64,000 nt of DNA from DATFVA01 sp963832355 (lineage in GTDB: Bacteria > Bacteroidota > Ignavibacteria > Ignavibacteriales > Ignavibacteriaceae): the NCBI GenBank assembly GCA_963832355.1, contig CAWHTX010000015.1:52685-116684 (forward strand), in the 5' to 3' direction. Position 1 is the first letter of the stretch. Each line of letters starts with the position of its first letter. Below, piece by piece: positions 17,525-26,195 of the stretch. A program made the translations under genes and the position numbers. The notes below the pieces were generated by a model. The model was given only the letters and a program-made list of their open reading frames with translations. It had not been told where the DNA came from and searched no databases.

Positions 17525-19405
17525 TTATGAAATAAATCTTCCTCTTTTGGTATAATGGGTATGCAGCAGTTTGTGAGATAATTCGCTGCAGGGCCCGTCA
17601 GTAAGGAACTTTTCATAGACATACTGAACATGCGGATTCTCGTGAGATTTTCTGACGGATAGTGTTGCTTCTTCCTCATAGATTGCTTTCGCACGTTTCT
17701 GCCTGATTTCCATAGTTGTGGGAATAGGCTGCCCGCCTCCTCCCAGGCATCCGCCAGGACAGGCCATAATCTCTACAAAGTGAACATCATCAAGCTCACC
17801 GCTCCGGAGCATTTCCATAACCTTTTTTGCATTAGCTGTTCCATGAGCAACAACAAACTTTAACTCTACACCTTCAAGGAACTTATATTCATCAACGCAG
17901 TTCTCAAGTTTTACCGAAGCCTGTTTCACACCTTCGAATCCCCGGCAGGGACTAATATCGAGGTTCTCAAAGGGAACGGTTCTGCCTGTAACAAGTTCAT
18001 AAACGGTACGCAGGGCAGCTTCCATTACACCTCCCGTAGCACCGAAAATAAGTCCCGCACCCGATGCATCCCCGAAAGGATCATCGAAATGAGACTTCGG
18101 CATTTCAGGAAGGAAAATTCCCGCCTCTTTGATCATCTGAGCCATTTCACGTGTGGTCAGTCCGTAATCAACATCCTTGAAACCGGAATCATGCATTTCC
18201 GGTCTGTTGCATTCAAACTTCTTCGCTGAGCACGGCATAAGTGCAACAGTCACTATATCAGCAGGATCAATACCGGCTTCCTTTGCATAAAATGTTTTTA
18301 TCAGCGCCCCGAACATCTGCTGGGGTGATTTGGCAGAAGAGAGATAGTCGAGGTAATCAGGATAAAAATGTTCAATAAACTTTACCCATCCGGGAGAACA
18401 GGAAGTGAACTGGGGAAGCCTGACAGCTCCGTCTTTTTCAACGAGAGCTTTTTTAAGACGGTTAAGAAGTTCAGTACCTTCTTCCATAATAGTAAGATCG
18501 GCAGTAAAGTTTGTATCGAAGACCCTGTCGAATCCTATTCTCCTTAACGCAGTATTAAGCTCACCGGTAAAAGAATGACCCGGTTCTATACCGAATTCCT
18601 CTCCGATAGCGGCACGGGGCGAAGGAGCGGTCTGTATTATAACATGTTTCTGAGGATCGTCAATCGCTCTCCAGATCTCATCCGAAGGATCGTTAGCTTT
18701 CAATGCACCGGTGGGACACCTGTTAATACACTGACCGCAGTATATACAAATTACATCGGCAAGCGGCTTGTCAAGGAAAGTACCGACCTTTGTTTCATGT
18801 CCCCGGTTAAGTGCTTCAAGTACTCCTACTTCCTGGAGATCGATGCAGGTCCTTATACAGCGTTTGCAGAGAACGCACTTATTCATATTCCTTATCACTG
18901 ACGGCGAAGACCTGTCAACCGGATAACGTGGTTCCTTCAAATGCCCGAAAGTAAAACCATCTACTCCGTATTCATCTGCGAGATCCTGGAGTTCGCAGTT
19001 CTTATTTCTTGCACAGGTATAACACTCGCCGTAATGTTCACTCAGAAGGAGATCAATAATATGGCGCCTGGCTTTCCTTACCTGCGGAGTTGATGTGTGA
19101 ATTTTTATCGGTGTTGTTACGGGGAATGAGCAGGATGTCTGCAGCGTCTTCATTCCTTCAACCTCAACAACACATACACGGCATACGCCGGCAATACATA
19201 AGTCTTTATGAAAACATAGAGTTGGAATGTGGATCTGGTTCATCCTGCATGCTTCGAGGATAGTTGTACCAAGCGGGACAGAAATTTTCTTTTCGTTTAT
19301 TTCAACTGAAACCATTCCACCGATCTTCTCTTTTTGTCCTGCAGTTTTTTCAACGATAAAAGGTCTCTGGCTCTCCGGCGACCTGCTGTTATTATGCTTT
19401 TCCAT
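17525..19405 (-). CDS. hydA: [FeFe] hydrogenase catalytic subunit HydA (NAD-linked type)
   Basis: Protein of 626 residues. It has an N-terminal [2Fe-2S] plant-type ferredoxin domain (about 33-100, Cys 64-91), a His/Cys [4Fe-4S] site (HYGECYTC..NCELQDLA, 124-142) and two [4Fe-4S] clusters (CVLCKRCIRTC at 177-187 and CIYCGQCINRCP at 220-231). The H-cluster domain has all three loops: TSCSPGW (334-340), MPCSAKKFE (390-398) and EIMACPGGCLGGGGQP (545-560). Serine takes the place of the cysteine often seen in TSCCP. The domain set matches NAD(P)-linked HydA/HndD. It catalyses proton reduction or H2 oxidation. The ATG at 19405 overlaps hydB by 14 bases and follows AAAGGTGAG. Confidence 0.93.
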   Translation of the reverse strand: MEKHNNSRSPESQRPFIVEKTAGQKEKIGGMVSVEINEKKISVPLGTTILEACRMNQIHIPTLCFHKDLCIAGVCRVCVVEVEGMKTLQTSCSFPVTTPIKIHTSTPQVRKARRHIIDLLLSEHYGECYTCARNKNCELQDLADEYGVDGFTFGHLKEPRYPVDRSSPSVIRNMNKCVLCKRCIRTCIDLQEVGVLEALNRGHETKVGTFLDKPLADVICIYCGQCINRCPTGALKANDPSDEIWRAIDDPQKHVIIQTAPSPRAAIGEEFGIEPGHSFTGELNTALRRIGFDRVFDTNFTADLTIMEEGTELLNRLKKALVEKDGAVRLPQFTSCSPGWVKFIEHFYPDYLDYLSSAKSPQQMFGALIKTFYAKEAGIDPADIVTVALMPCSAKKFECNRPEMHDSGFKDVDYGLTTREMAQMIKEAGIFLPEMPKSHFDDPFGDASGAGLIFGATGGVMEAALRTVYELVTGRTVPFENLDISPCRGFEGVKQASVKLENCVDEYKFLEGVELKFVVAHGTANAKKVMEMLRSGELDDVHFVEIMACPGGCLGGGGQPIPTTMEIRQKRAKAIYEEEATLSVRKSHENPHVQYVYEKFLTDGPCSELSHKLLHTHYTKRGRFIS

Positions 19406-20612
19406 TTTTTCTCACCTTTCCGTTTGTGTGGAATATTTCATCCTTAAAGTTTTCGAGAATTGAAATAAAAGAATTCGGTGATGACTGACCGAGACCGCAT
19501 TTTGACGCAATCTGCATAGTCCTGCCGAGTTCTTTCAATGTATTGATGTATGAAAAAGTGAATTCTCCTTTTTCAATCATTTTAACACCCTCAAGCAGCT
19601 TTACGTTGCCTATTCTGCAGGGCGTACATTGTCCGCACGATTCTTCAACAAAAAATTCGAGGAAGTTTTTAAGTACCTTCAGCATATCACGCGATTCATT
19701 GAAGACCATTATTGATCCCCCGGTTGCCGCATCTTCGTATGCAAGGATACGGTCAAACTGTGACTTCGGTAAACAGATTCCTGAAGCACCGCCGACCTGG
19801 ACAGCCTTTGTATCCTTAGCTTCAACTATCTTAAGCAGCTGCTTAATGGAAGTTCCCCAGGGAAGTTCATAAACCCCCGGCCTTCCGCAGTCGCCTGAGA
19901 CAGAAAATAATTTAGACCCGGTTGATTTATCGGTACCCATAGTTCTGAACCACTCGCCGCCTTTTATAGCGATATGGGCAATCGATGCGAGAGTTTCCAC
20001 GTTATTAACGGAGGTCGGGTATCCCATATAACCCGTATTAACGGGATAAGGAGGACGGTTGCGGGGTTCTCCCCTGTTCCCCTGGAGCGACTCAATAAGA
20101 GCAGTTTCCTCACCGCACACATAGGCGCCTGAGCCAAGTCTTATGCTGATGTCATAGTTAAAGTCTTTTATGCCGAGTATATTATTGCCTAAAAGATTAT
20201 CATCCCTCATCTTAATCAGATATTCTTCAAGAAATTCGAGCATGTATTCATATTCCCCGCGAAGGTAAACTATACCTGTCTGCGCACCCATCGTGTAGCC
20301 GCCGATAACCATTCCGTCGAACACAAGTTCAGGGTATTCAAGCAGCAGAACACGGTCTTTGAATGTTCCCGGTTCACCTTCATCGGCATTGCATACAAGA
20401 AACTTCTTCTCAGCAATCGCTGCCGCGGTCAGCATCCATTTTGTGGAAGTGGGGAAGCCTGCACCGCCCCTTCCTTTCAGACCGGAAGCCTTTAATTCAA
20501 ACAAAATATCTTCGCGTGATTTTGAAAGCAGCTGCCTTATGCCGTCTCCCCTGTTATATTCGGAAAACAGCACCGGTCCCTGGCGTTTTTTTGTAGTTCC
20601 AGATATAATCAT
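19392..20612 (-). CDS. hydB: NuoF-like hydrogenase subunit HydB (short form)
   Basis: Protein of 406 residues. The GRGGAGFPTSTKW motif binds NAD, and CNADEGEPGTFKDR with GGYTMGAQTGIVYLRGEY forms the FMN site of the NuoF/HoxF family. The C-terminal [4Fe-4S] site is ESCGQCTPCRIGNVKLLEG with a distal cysteine (ASKCGLGQ). It is shorter than classic bifurcating HydB (about 600 residues): the N-terminal thioredoxin-like [2Fe-2S] region and the C-terminal 2x[4Fe-4S] ferredoxin domain are absent. It passes electrons between NAD(H) and HydA. It starts 9 bases after hydC ends and overlaps hydA. Confidence 0.9.
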   Translation of the reverse strand: MIISGTTKKRQGPVLFSEYNRGDGIRQLLSKSREDILFELKASGLKGRGGAGFPTSTKWMLTAAAIAEKKFLVCNADEGEPGTFKDRVLLLEYPELVFDGMVIGGYTMGAQTGIVYLRGEYEYMLEFLEEYLIKMRDDNLLGNNILGIKDFNYDISIRLGSGAYVCGEETALIESLQGNRGEPRNRPPYPVNTGYMGYPTSVNNVETLASIAHIAIKGGEWFRTMGTDKSTGSKLFSVSGDCGRPGVYELPWGTSIKQLLKIVEAKDTKAVQVGGASGICLPKSQFDRILAYEDAATGGSIMVFNESRDMLKVLKNFLEFFVEESCGQCTPCRIGNVKLLEGVKMIEKGEFTFSYINTLKELGRTMQIASKCGLGQSSPNSFISILENFKDEIFHTNGKVRKNGKA

Positions 20613-20621
20613 TTCATTCTC

Positions 20622-21095
20622 CTACTTTATTTCCGCCAGTATCTTTACTGCGGTTTCAGGATCGAGATGCGTGTAAACTTTTTCGTTCACCAGCAATGCC
20701 GGTCCTTCATCGCACATACCAAGGCAGTTTGTGTGTTCAAGTGTAATACGGTTATCTTTAGTAGTTTCGCCGAATGAAATGCCGAGTTCTCTTACAACAG
20801 CTTTTTCAACTTCCTCTTTGCCGGCCATATCGCAGGAGATTGTTTTACACAATCTGACAATATTTCGTCCCTGCGGTGTCTCATGCAGAAAGGAATAAAA
20901 AGATATTACACTGTTCACCTCGACCGGATGGATATTCATCAGCCTTGCCGCCTCCTGCTGTGCGAATCCCGAAATAAAATGATATTTCCTCTGGACAGCC
21001 TGCAGTACTGGAAGCAGAGCGGATCTGTCGGATCCGTATTTCTTAATAAAAGATTCGATATCCTCTGACAATTTGTTTTTTTCATATACAAGCAT
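20622..21095 (-). CDS. hydC: NuoE-like hydrogenase subunit HydC
   Basis: Protein of 157 residues with a helical N-terminal region and a thioredoxin-like [2Fe-2S] domain. The four ligand cysteines are in RLCKTISCDM (CX4C) and TNCLGMCDEGPALLVN (CX3C), with the typical NuoE phrase SFYSFLHETPQGRN before them. It is the small electron-transfer partner of HydB, forming with HydA and HydB the trimeric NAD-linked hydrogenase. It starts 4 bases after the response-regulator stop and ends 9 bases before hydB, so it is clearly part of a translationally coupled operon. Confidence 0.92.
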   Translation of the reverse strand: MLVYEKNKLSEDIESFIKKYGSDRSALLPVLQAVQRKYHFISGFAQQEAARLMNIHPVEVNSVISFYSFLHETPQGRNIVRLCKTISCDMAGKEEVEKAVVRELGISFGETTKDNRITLEHTNCLGMCDEGPALLVNEKVYTHLDPETAVKILAEIK

Positions 21096-21099
21096 AATC

Positions 21100-21480
21100 T
21101 TACTCCTTCACCTTTGCGTGCAGAAGCTTTTCAACTTTTGCAATCAGTTCATCGGGAGAAATAGGTTTCTCTATGTATTCATCTACAGGCACCATTTCAC
21201 TTTTTCCGAATTCGAATCCAAGTGCCTTTGACACTGATGTATACATGATAACCGGGGTCTCAATTTTTTCCCTCCGAAGCTTTTGTGCAAGGAAAAATCC
21301 GTCGTCCGGTTCATTCATCATAACATCGAGAATTATAAGATCAGGTTTCTGATCTTTGATTAATTTGTAGCCGTCATCCGGATTCTGGGCAGTATATACG
21401 TGGTATCCTTTTGAGCTCAGAACTATTTTACTCACATCCAGAATATCCGGGTCATCATCTATTATTACTATTTTCGTCAT
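21100..21480 (-). CDS. Single-domain response regulator (CheY-like receiver)
   Basis: Protein of 126 residues made of one receiver domain. It has the acidic pocket IIDDDPD (8-12), phosphoacceptor Asp52 in LIILDVMMNEPDDG, the switch threonine in MYTSVSK and the lysine in YIEKPISPDELI. There is no output domain. It is unusual as a member of a hydrogenase operon: hydF lies 77 bases upstream and hydC 4 bases downstream, on the same strand. It may act by protein-protein contact on the hydrogenase or in phosphorelay with a kinase such as the one encoded downstream of hydA. The family call is sure; the role is inferred. Confidence 0.9.
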   Translation of the reverse strand: MTKIVIIDDDPDILDVSKIVLSSKGYHVYTAQNPDDGYKLIKDQKPDLIILDVMMNEPDDGFFLAQKLRREKIETPVIMYTSVSKALGFEFGKSEMVPVDEYIEKPISPDELIAKVEKLLHAKVKE

Positions 21481-21557
21481 TATTTGTCCTGTTTTAGTTT
21501 TTGTCTTACCGCCGGAATATTTCGATGTTAACCGAATCTGCCGGCACTTATACTATA

Positions 21558-22835
21558 CTAAGCATAAGATTTCTGAACATTTTTTTCCCATTCACGGATT
21601 GCTTCATTGAAAGGCCGGAGGGCTGAAGGAATAGCACCGTGCATATAGGAAATGATAATTCCATAGTTTACGACGGGAACATCCATCAGCTTCGCCTCAT
21701 TCAGACGTACCTGCATCATCTTCCTCGACAGCAGGCATGCTCCGCAATGGATGATAAGTCTGTATTGTGAAAGGTCTTCGGGAAGATCTGCTCCCTGGGT
21801 AAATTCAATTATAAGGGCTTTATTTGTATGGTGTCTGAGCCATTCAGGTATTTTATTCTTCCATATATCATCTTCCTGGTCATGATGCGCGCAGGCTTCG
21901 GTAATAAGTATCTTATCACCGTTCTTCAGTTCGTCAATTCTTTTTAATCCTTTAACGAAAGTTTTAAGATCTCCCTTCTGACGTGACATTAGTATTGAAA
22001 ATGTCGTCATCCTTGTATCTTCAGAAACATATCCGGCTGCACTTAATAAAGTCCGGCTATCGGAAATAACCAGGTCGGGCCTGGATTTAAGTGAACTCAG
22101 AGCAGTCCGCAGTTCCCTGTCTTTAACGATAAGCACTATGGTATCCTTATCGAGAGCCTCTCTTATTGTCTGCATCTGGACCAGTACAAGCCTGTTCTTT
22201 GGTGCGACGGGATTGTCGGGAATAACGAGAACGACAGTGTCGCCCCGGCTGACAAGGTCACTTATCAGGGGTGGATCATCATCCGGAGGCAGGGTTCTTA
22301 TAACTTTTCTCTTCAGCGGTTCAATACCAACCCCGAGTTTACATGATATTTCGTAATGAACGGCATTCAGCAGCTTTATTTCTTCAAGGAGACCGGGATT
22401 TATTCCCAGTTCAATTTTATTAGCGGCAATAACGAAAGGAACCGATATTTTATCCAGGTAGTTCATAAGCTCATATTCTTCGGTGGATAATCTCAGGGTT
22501 GCATCAACTACAACTACAGCAAAGTCTGCCCCGGATATGGCTTTTATTGTCCTGCTTAGCTTTTTAACTCCAAGTTCACCGGTGTCATCTATTCCGGCAG
22601 TATCAATGAGAAGAACCGAACCAAATGGAGGCAATTCGACGGGATTCCTGACAGGATCTGTTGTTGTGCCGGGAATTTCACTGACTACAATTAAATTTTG
22701 TCCAAGGAAAATATTTACAAGAGATGACTTCCCTACATTTCTCCGGCCGACAAAAACAATCTGTTTTTTTCGACCTCCATATACTGCGTCTTCCTGTAAA
22801 AGTTCTCTCCCCAAAGAATCTTTTTCTTCACGCAT
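21558..22835 (-). CDS. hydF: [FeFe] hydrogenase maturation GTPase HydF
   Basis: Protein of 425 residues. The N-terminal GTPase domain has the P-loop FVGRRNVGKSSL, the switch region EIPGTTTDPV, LIDTAGIDD (G3) and AANKIE (G4 region). A middle dimerisation domain follows. The C-terminal cluster-binding domain contains EACAHHDQED and IIHCGACLLSRKMM, the CxHx(44-53)HCxxC signature of HydF, which binds the [4Fe-4S] scaffold for the diiron subcluster. HydF receives the diiron precursor assembled by HydE and HydG and inserts it into apo-HydA. Neither hydE nor hydG is in this window. It is the first gene of the hydrogenase operon. Confidence 0.95.
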   Translation of the reverse strand: MREEKDSLGRELLQEDAVYGGRKKQIVFVGRRNVGKSSLVNIFLGQNLIVVSEIPGTTTDPVRNPVELPPFGSVLLIDTAGIDDTGELGVKKLSRTIKAISGADFAVVVVDATLRLSTEEYELMNYLDKISVPFVIAANKIELGINPGLLEEIKLLNAVHYEISCKLGVGIEPLKRKVIRTLPPDDDPPLISDLVSRGDTVVLVIPDNPVAPKNRLVLVQMQTIREALDKDTIVLIVKDRELRTALSSLKSRPDLVISDSRTLLSAAGYVSEDTRMTTFSILMSRQKGDLKTFVKGLKRIDELKNGDKILITEACAHHDQEDDIWKNKIPEWLRHHTNKALIIEFTQGADLPEDLSQYRLIIHCGACLLSRKMMQVRLNEAKLMDVPVVNYGIIISYMHGAIPSALRPFNEAIREWEKNVQKSYA

Positions 22836-23202
22836 AATTTCTCCTTACATAAGGAAATCAAAAAGCGTTCCACCATCAACTATTGACAGAATTATATTTT
22901 AATCCTGAATCTGATGTGTCCGTCCCTTATAGTGTTGAATCTTTATATAGTGAGATTCTCTATTCGAAAAGTCAATTCTCTCAAATAAGAAAGTATTTAA
23001 GCAGAAAACGGCTCTTTTTTCACCAATCGGCAAGTATTTAATTTGCTTTGCCCTTTGCACCATGTTCCGCTCGCGCTTCCTTAATAAATTAAATGGTGTG
23101 ACTAATATCCTCTCCTTTTCCTACGATATCCTGCTGTGGTCAGTGTCATCACTTGATTTTAATAAAATTTACATTTTGATGAATATAATTCTGAGGATAT
23201 AT
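22836..23202. promoter_or_regulatory. Divergent intergenic region upstream of the hydrogenase operon
   Basis: 367 gene-free bases between hydF (minus) and a membrane protein gene (plus). On the hydF side TTGACT is followed about 20 bases later by TATATA, a weak sigma-70-like pair. On the plus side a GAGGATAT ribosome site precedes the ATG at 23203. No FNR, Rex or sigma-54 site could be recognised with confidence. A reading frame running into the plus-strand gene from 23062 has no ribosome site and is not considered translated. Confidence 0.4.
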
Positions 23203-23850
23203 ATGGCAGAAATAAATTTCCAGAGGGAGCGTTCTCCGTGGCCGTGGCTATTAGGACTTGTGATTCTGGCCGGTTTTGTCTGGTTTATGCTTAATTATGT
23301 TTACATGCCGGATGGTAATCAAGGCGAAGTTCTTGCAGGCGACAGTACATATACAATACAAAGATATATACCTCCGGTAGACACTGCAAATGAAGTAAGA
23401 GACTTTGTTGAATACATAAACAGTACACCTCAAAATCTCACACCAAAAAAATACACAGAGGAGGGACTAATAAAACTGCAGTCTGCATTAAGTTACATTG
23501 CAGACAGAAAAGATACAGCTGGTTATCAGGTTGATGAGGATATTGATTCTCTTGACAGAACTATTGTTAAAATAGATACTTCAGCACGTAATTATCTCAT
23601 CCAGGTTAAACCGGCATTCTCAGTCGCAGTTAAAGCTATCAGTTCTATCGAGGATTCTGGAACGTCATTACAGAACAGTAATACAGTAGATTTAAGAACT
23701 TTAGCGGAAGGTATAGATACCTCAAAATCTATCAAAAGTCAGCTTGGTAAAATAAAAAAGTTTTTCGCTGAGGCCGGAAATGTTCTGCAGCAGGTCAGGT
23801 TATCATATGAATACTCCCTTAAAAAAAAAGTTATTAGCAGTGCGTTATAA
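23203..23850 (+). CDS. Hypothetical single-pass membrane protein
   Basis: About 215 residues from the ATG at 23203, preceded by GAGGATAT. The N-terminus MAEINFQRERSPWPWLLGLV begins a single transmembrane helix (about residues 14-36, ending FVWFMLNYVYMP). The rest is a soluble, mostly helical extracytoplasmic domain with several Asp/Ser/Thr-rich turns and coiled-coil-like segments (for example TSKSIKSQLGKIKKFFAEAG). I do not recognise the family. It is divergent from the hydrogenase operon, but no functional link can be shown. Confidence 0.6.
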   Translation: MAEINFQRERSPWPWLLGLVILAGFVWFMLNYVYMPDGNQGEVLAGDSTYTIQRYIPPVDTANEVRDFVEYINSTPQNLTPKKYTEEGLIKLQSALSYIADRKDTAGYQVDEDIDSLDRTIVKIDTSARNYLIQVKPAFSVAVKAISSIEDSGTSLQNSNTVDLRTLAEGIDTSKSIKSQLGKIKKFFAEAGNVLQQVRLSYEYSLKKKVISSAL

Positions 23851-23970
23851 TCAATTCTGATGCGAAATATTTATAAATATTAATATTTCTGCAGTTAAAA
23901 CTTTTTACTTTCCTGATATTTCTTAATTTTGTGGAAATTTTTTTCACAAAATTAACACCAGGTATAAAGT

Positions 23971-25308
23971 TTGGCTGAAAAAAATAAGCAGAAGACAAAA
24001 GCATCATGGAAATTTCCGGGGGCATTCTGGACAGCAAATCTTGTAGAACTTTTTGAACGTGCGGCTTATTATGCCGTTTTCATTGCTATTACCCTTTATT
24101 TATCGCGTGTAGTCGGCTTTGATGATATTGAAGCGGGATGGATCGGCGGTGTGTTTGCTGCTGGTTTATATTTCCTTCCCCCTTTTACGGGAGCTTATGC
24201 CGATAAAATCGGATTCAGGAACGCTATCGTCCTTGCATTCAGTCTTTTAACCCTAGGTTACTTTACGCTTGGCGCCCTTCCTTACAAAGTTACCGTGCTG
24301 CCCGCCCTGGTAATTTTAATGTTCGGCGGATCATTCATTAAATCCATCATTACAGGAACGGTAGCCAAGACTACAAATGAAGAAACAAGAGCCCGTGGTT
24401 ATTCAATATTTTACGGGATGGTTAATGTGGGTGCTTTCCTTGGTAAAACTTTTGCCTATCCTCTGCGGCTGACCTGGGGTGTGGAATCAATAAATTTTTA
24501 TGCCGCGGTAATGACCCTTCTTGCACTCGTCGTTGTATTCATATTTTATAAAAATGTAAATGTGGACGGTGAAGGAAAAACTTTCGGTGAAGCCTGGAGA
24601 GGATTCCTGAGAGTAGTAACAAATGTCCGTCTTCTCATATTAATTTTTATTGTTACCGGTTTCTGGATAATACAGCATCAGCTGTACGCAACGATGCCTA
24701 AATACGTTTTGCGTACAGTGGGAGAGCATGCTTCACCCGAGTGGATAGCAAATGTTAATCCGTTTGTAGTGATGGTCTCGGTAGTTTTTATTACAAATCT
24801 AATGAGGAACGTGAGAGCTGTTTCCTCAATGACAGTGGGGATGTTCCTGATGCCGCTCTCAGCTCTGCTGATGGCTTCCAGTCCTGTGCTGGAATCTCTA
24901 ACCGGACAGTCAGTTTCAATCTTCGGAATAGTTTCAGCCCATCCCATAACTGTAATGATGATAGCGGGTATTGTTGTGCAGGGACTGGCTGAATGTTTTA
25001 TATCTCCCCGCTACCTTGAGTATTTCTCATTCCAGGCACCTAAAGGTGAAGAAGGGCTCTACCTTGGTTTCAGTCATCTTCATTCATTTCTATCTTCCAT
25101 ACTCGGTTTTGGTATTTCCGGATACCTGCTCACAGCTTACGCACCTGATCCTGAATTGCTTACTCCGGACCAAATGGTTCACGCATATGATCATGCACAT
25201 TACATCTGGTATTATTTTGCGGTGATAGGATTAACAGCTGCGGTTGCCCTTCTCTTATACCGATGGATACTCGACCGGAGCAGCAGACCCCGGGAGGGAG
25301 TGGCATAG
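23971..25308 (+). CDS. POT/PTR-type major facilitator transporter
   Basis: Protein of 445 residues starting at a TTG (23971; AGG shortly before). It has 12 or more hydrophobic helices. The segment NLVELFERAAYYAVF near the N-terminus matches the ExxERxxYY region of proton-dependent oligopeptide transporters, and GAYADKIGFRNAI is the major facilitator loop 2-3 motif. The second half has GLAECFISPRYLEYFSFQAP, also typical of POT proteins. It likely imports di- or tripeptides, or related solutes, with protons; specificity is unknown. The upstream region contains TAATTTTG, similar to the Bacteroidota -7 motif (TAnnTTTG). Confidence 0.75.
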   Translation: MAEKNKQKTKASWKFPGAFWTANLVELFERAAYYAVFIAITLYLSRVVGFDDIEAGWIGGVFAAGLYFLPPFTGAYADKIGFRNAIVLAFSLLTLGYFTLGALPYKVTVLPALVILMFGGSFIKSIITGTVAKTTNEETRARGYSIFYGMVNVGAFLGKTFAYPLRLTWGVESINFYAAVMTLLALVVVFIFYKNVNVDGEGKTFGEAWRGFLRVVTNVRLLILIFIVTGFWIIQHQLYATMPKYVLRTVGEHASPEWIANVNPFVVMVSVVFITNLMRNVRAVSSMTVGMFLMPLSALLMASSPVLESLTGQSVSIFGIVSAHPITVMMIAGIVVQGLAECFISPRYLEYFSFQAPKGEEGLYLGFSHLHSFLSSILGFGISGYLLTAYAPDPELLTPDQMVHAYDHAHYIWYYFAVIGLTAAVALLLYRWILDRSSRPREGVA

Positions 25309-25398
25309 CATTAAGTTCGGAATTATTATTTATTTAATAAATAAAAATCATTAGATTTTATAAAGTAATTCTGCATCAATAAACCAGGAGAGAAAAAG

Positions 25399-25728
25399 AT
25401 GTGGATGTACATAATAATCCCCTTAGTCCTTCTTGTTATTGTCCTTATACACTATTTAAGAATGAAGAGTGCAGACAAACCTTCGCCGTCCTCCGTACTT
25501 GAGCGCAGCAAACTTGAAAAACTGCCTGAAGCTATTGCTGAATTCACAAGAGCGATAGAACTTGATCCCAAATATGAACTGGCATATTTTGAAAGAGGGA
25601 AAGCTTATCTGAAAATGGAAAATAAAGAAGATGCGTGCAGGGATTTTAACGAAGCATACCGAAAAGGATGTCTTCCGGCTCATCATTATGTAACTACAAT
25701 CTGTAATGATATAGGAGAGTCCTCTTAA
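25399..25728 (+). CDS. Membrane-anchored TPR protein
   Basis: Protein of 109 residues. An N-terminal helix, MWMYIIIPLVLLVIVLIHYL, anchors it to the membrane. The cytoplasmic or periplasmic part consists of one and a half tetratricopeptide units (PEAIAEFTRAIELDPKYELA, YFERGKAYLKMENKEDACRDF). TPRs mediate protein contacts. A GGAGAG ribosome site precedes the start. It is followed five bases later by the acetyltransferase gene, so the two are probably co-transcribed. Confidence 0.75.
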   Translation: MWMYIIIPLVLLVIVLIHYLRMKSADKPSPSSVLERSKLEKLPEAIAEFTRAIELDPKYELAYFERGKAYLKMENKEDACRDFNEAYRKGCLPAHHYVTTICNDIGESS

Positions 25729-25733
25729 AACTT

Positions 25734-26195
25734 ATGAATTATAAAATTATTACACTTCCGGCTGAGTCCAAAGTAATTTCTGAAATGTCAGTTTCCCTGC
25801 ATGCGGACCTCGAACTGAGATACGGAAAAGGAAGTATAGAAGAGTTTATAGACGAAAATAAATATATGTTAATTTTCTTTGCCGCTGTAGACGATGAAGG
25901 AAATACTGCAGCATGCGGTGCCCTTAAACATTTTGGAGATAGTACTGCAGAGATAAAGAGAATGTATGTAAAGAATGAATACAGGGGGAAAGGATTATCG
26001 AAGTTAATTCTTAAAGAACTCGAGGAAACTGCTTCGAAAATGAATTACGGCAGGATCGTACTGGAGACCGGGTTAAAGCAGCCCGAAGCAATGAACCTGT
26101 ATGAGAAGTTCGGGTACACAAAAATCAAACCTTACGGAAAGCACAAAGACGACCCCGACAGCGTCTGCTACGAAAAAATAATCGCCAATCGGTAG
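25734..26195 (+). CDS. GNAT-family N-acetyltransferase
   Basis: Protein of 153 residues with the GNAT fold. The acetyl-CoA binding motif A is RMYVKNEYRGKGLSKLILKE (R/QxxGxG/A), preceded by the beta-strand GALKHFGDSTAEIKRMYV and followed by GRIVLETGLKQPEAMNLYEK and FGYTKIKPYG, a standard GNAT ending. It transfers an acetyl group from acetyl-CoA to an unknown amine. It starts five bases after the TPR gene and is followed by repeats. Confidence 0.88.
   Translation: MNYKIITLPAESKVISEMSVSLHADLELRYGKGSIEEFIDENKYMLIFFAAVDDEGNTAACGALKHFGDSTAEIKRMYVKNEYRGKGLSKLILKELEETASKMNYGRIVLETGLKQPEAMNLYEKFGYTKIKPYGKHKDDPDSVCYEKIIANR

Noticed and set aside
23062..23202. In-frame extension of the membrane protein gene to an upstream ATG
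   Set aside because: A clear GAGGATAT site and a transmembrane start at 23203 fit better; the extension has no ribosome site and its sequence is not protein-like.
22836..23202. FNR, Rex or sigma-54 sites upstream of the hydrogenase operon
   Set aside because: Only loose half-site matches were found.
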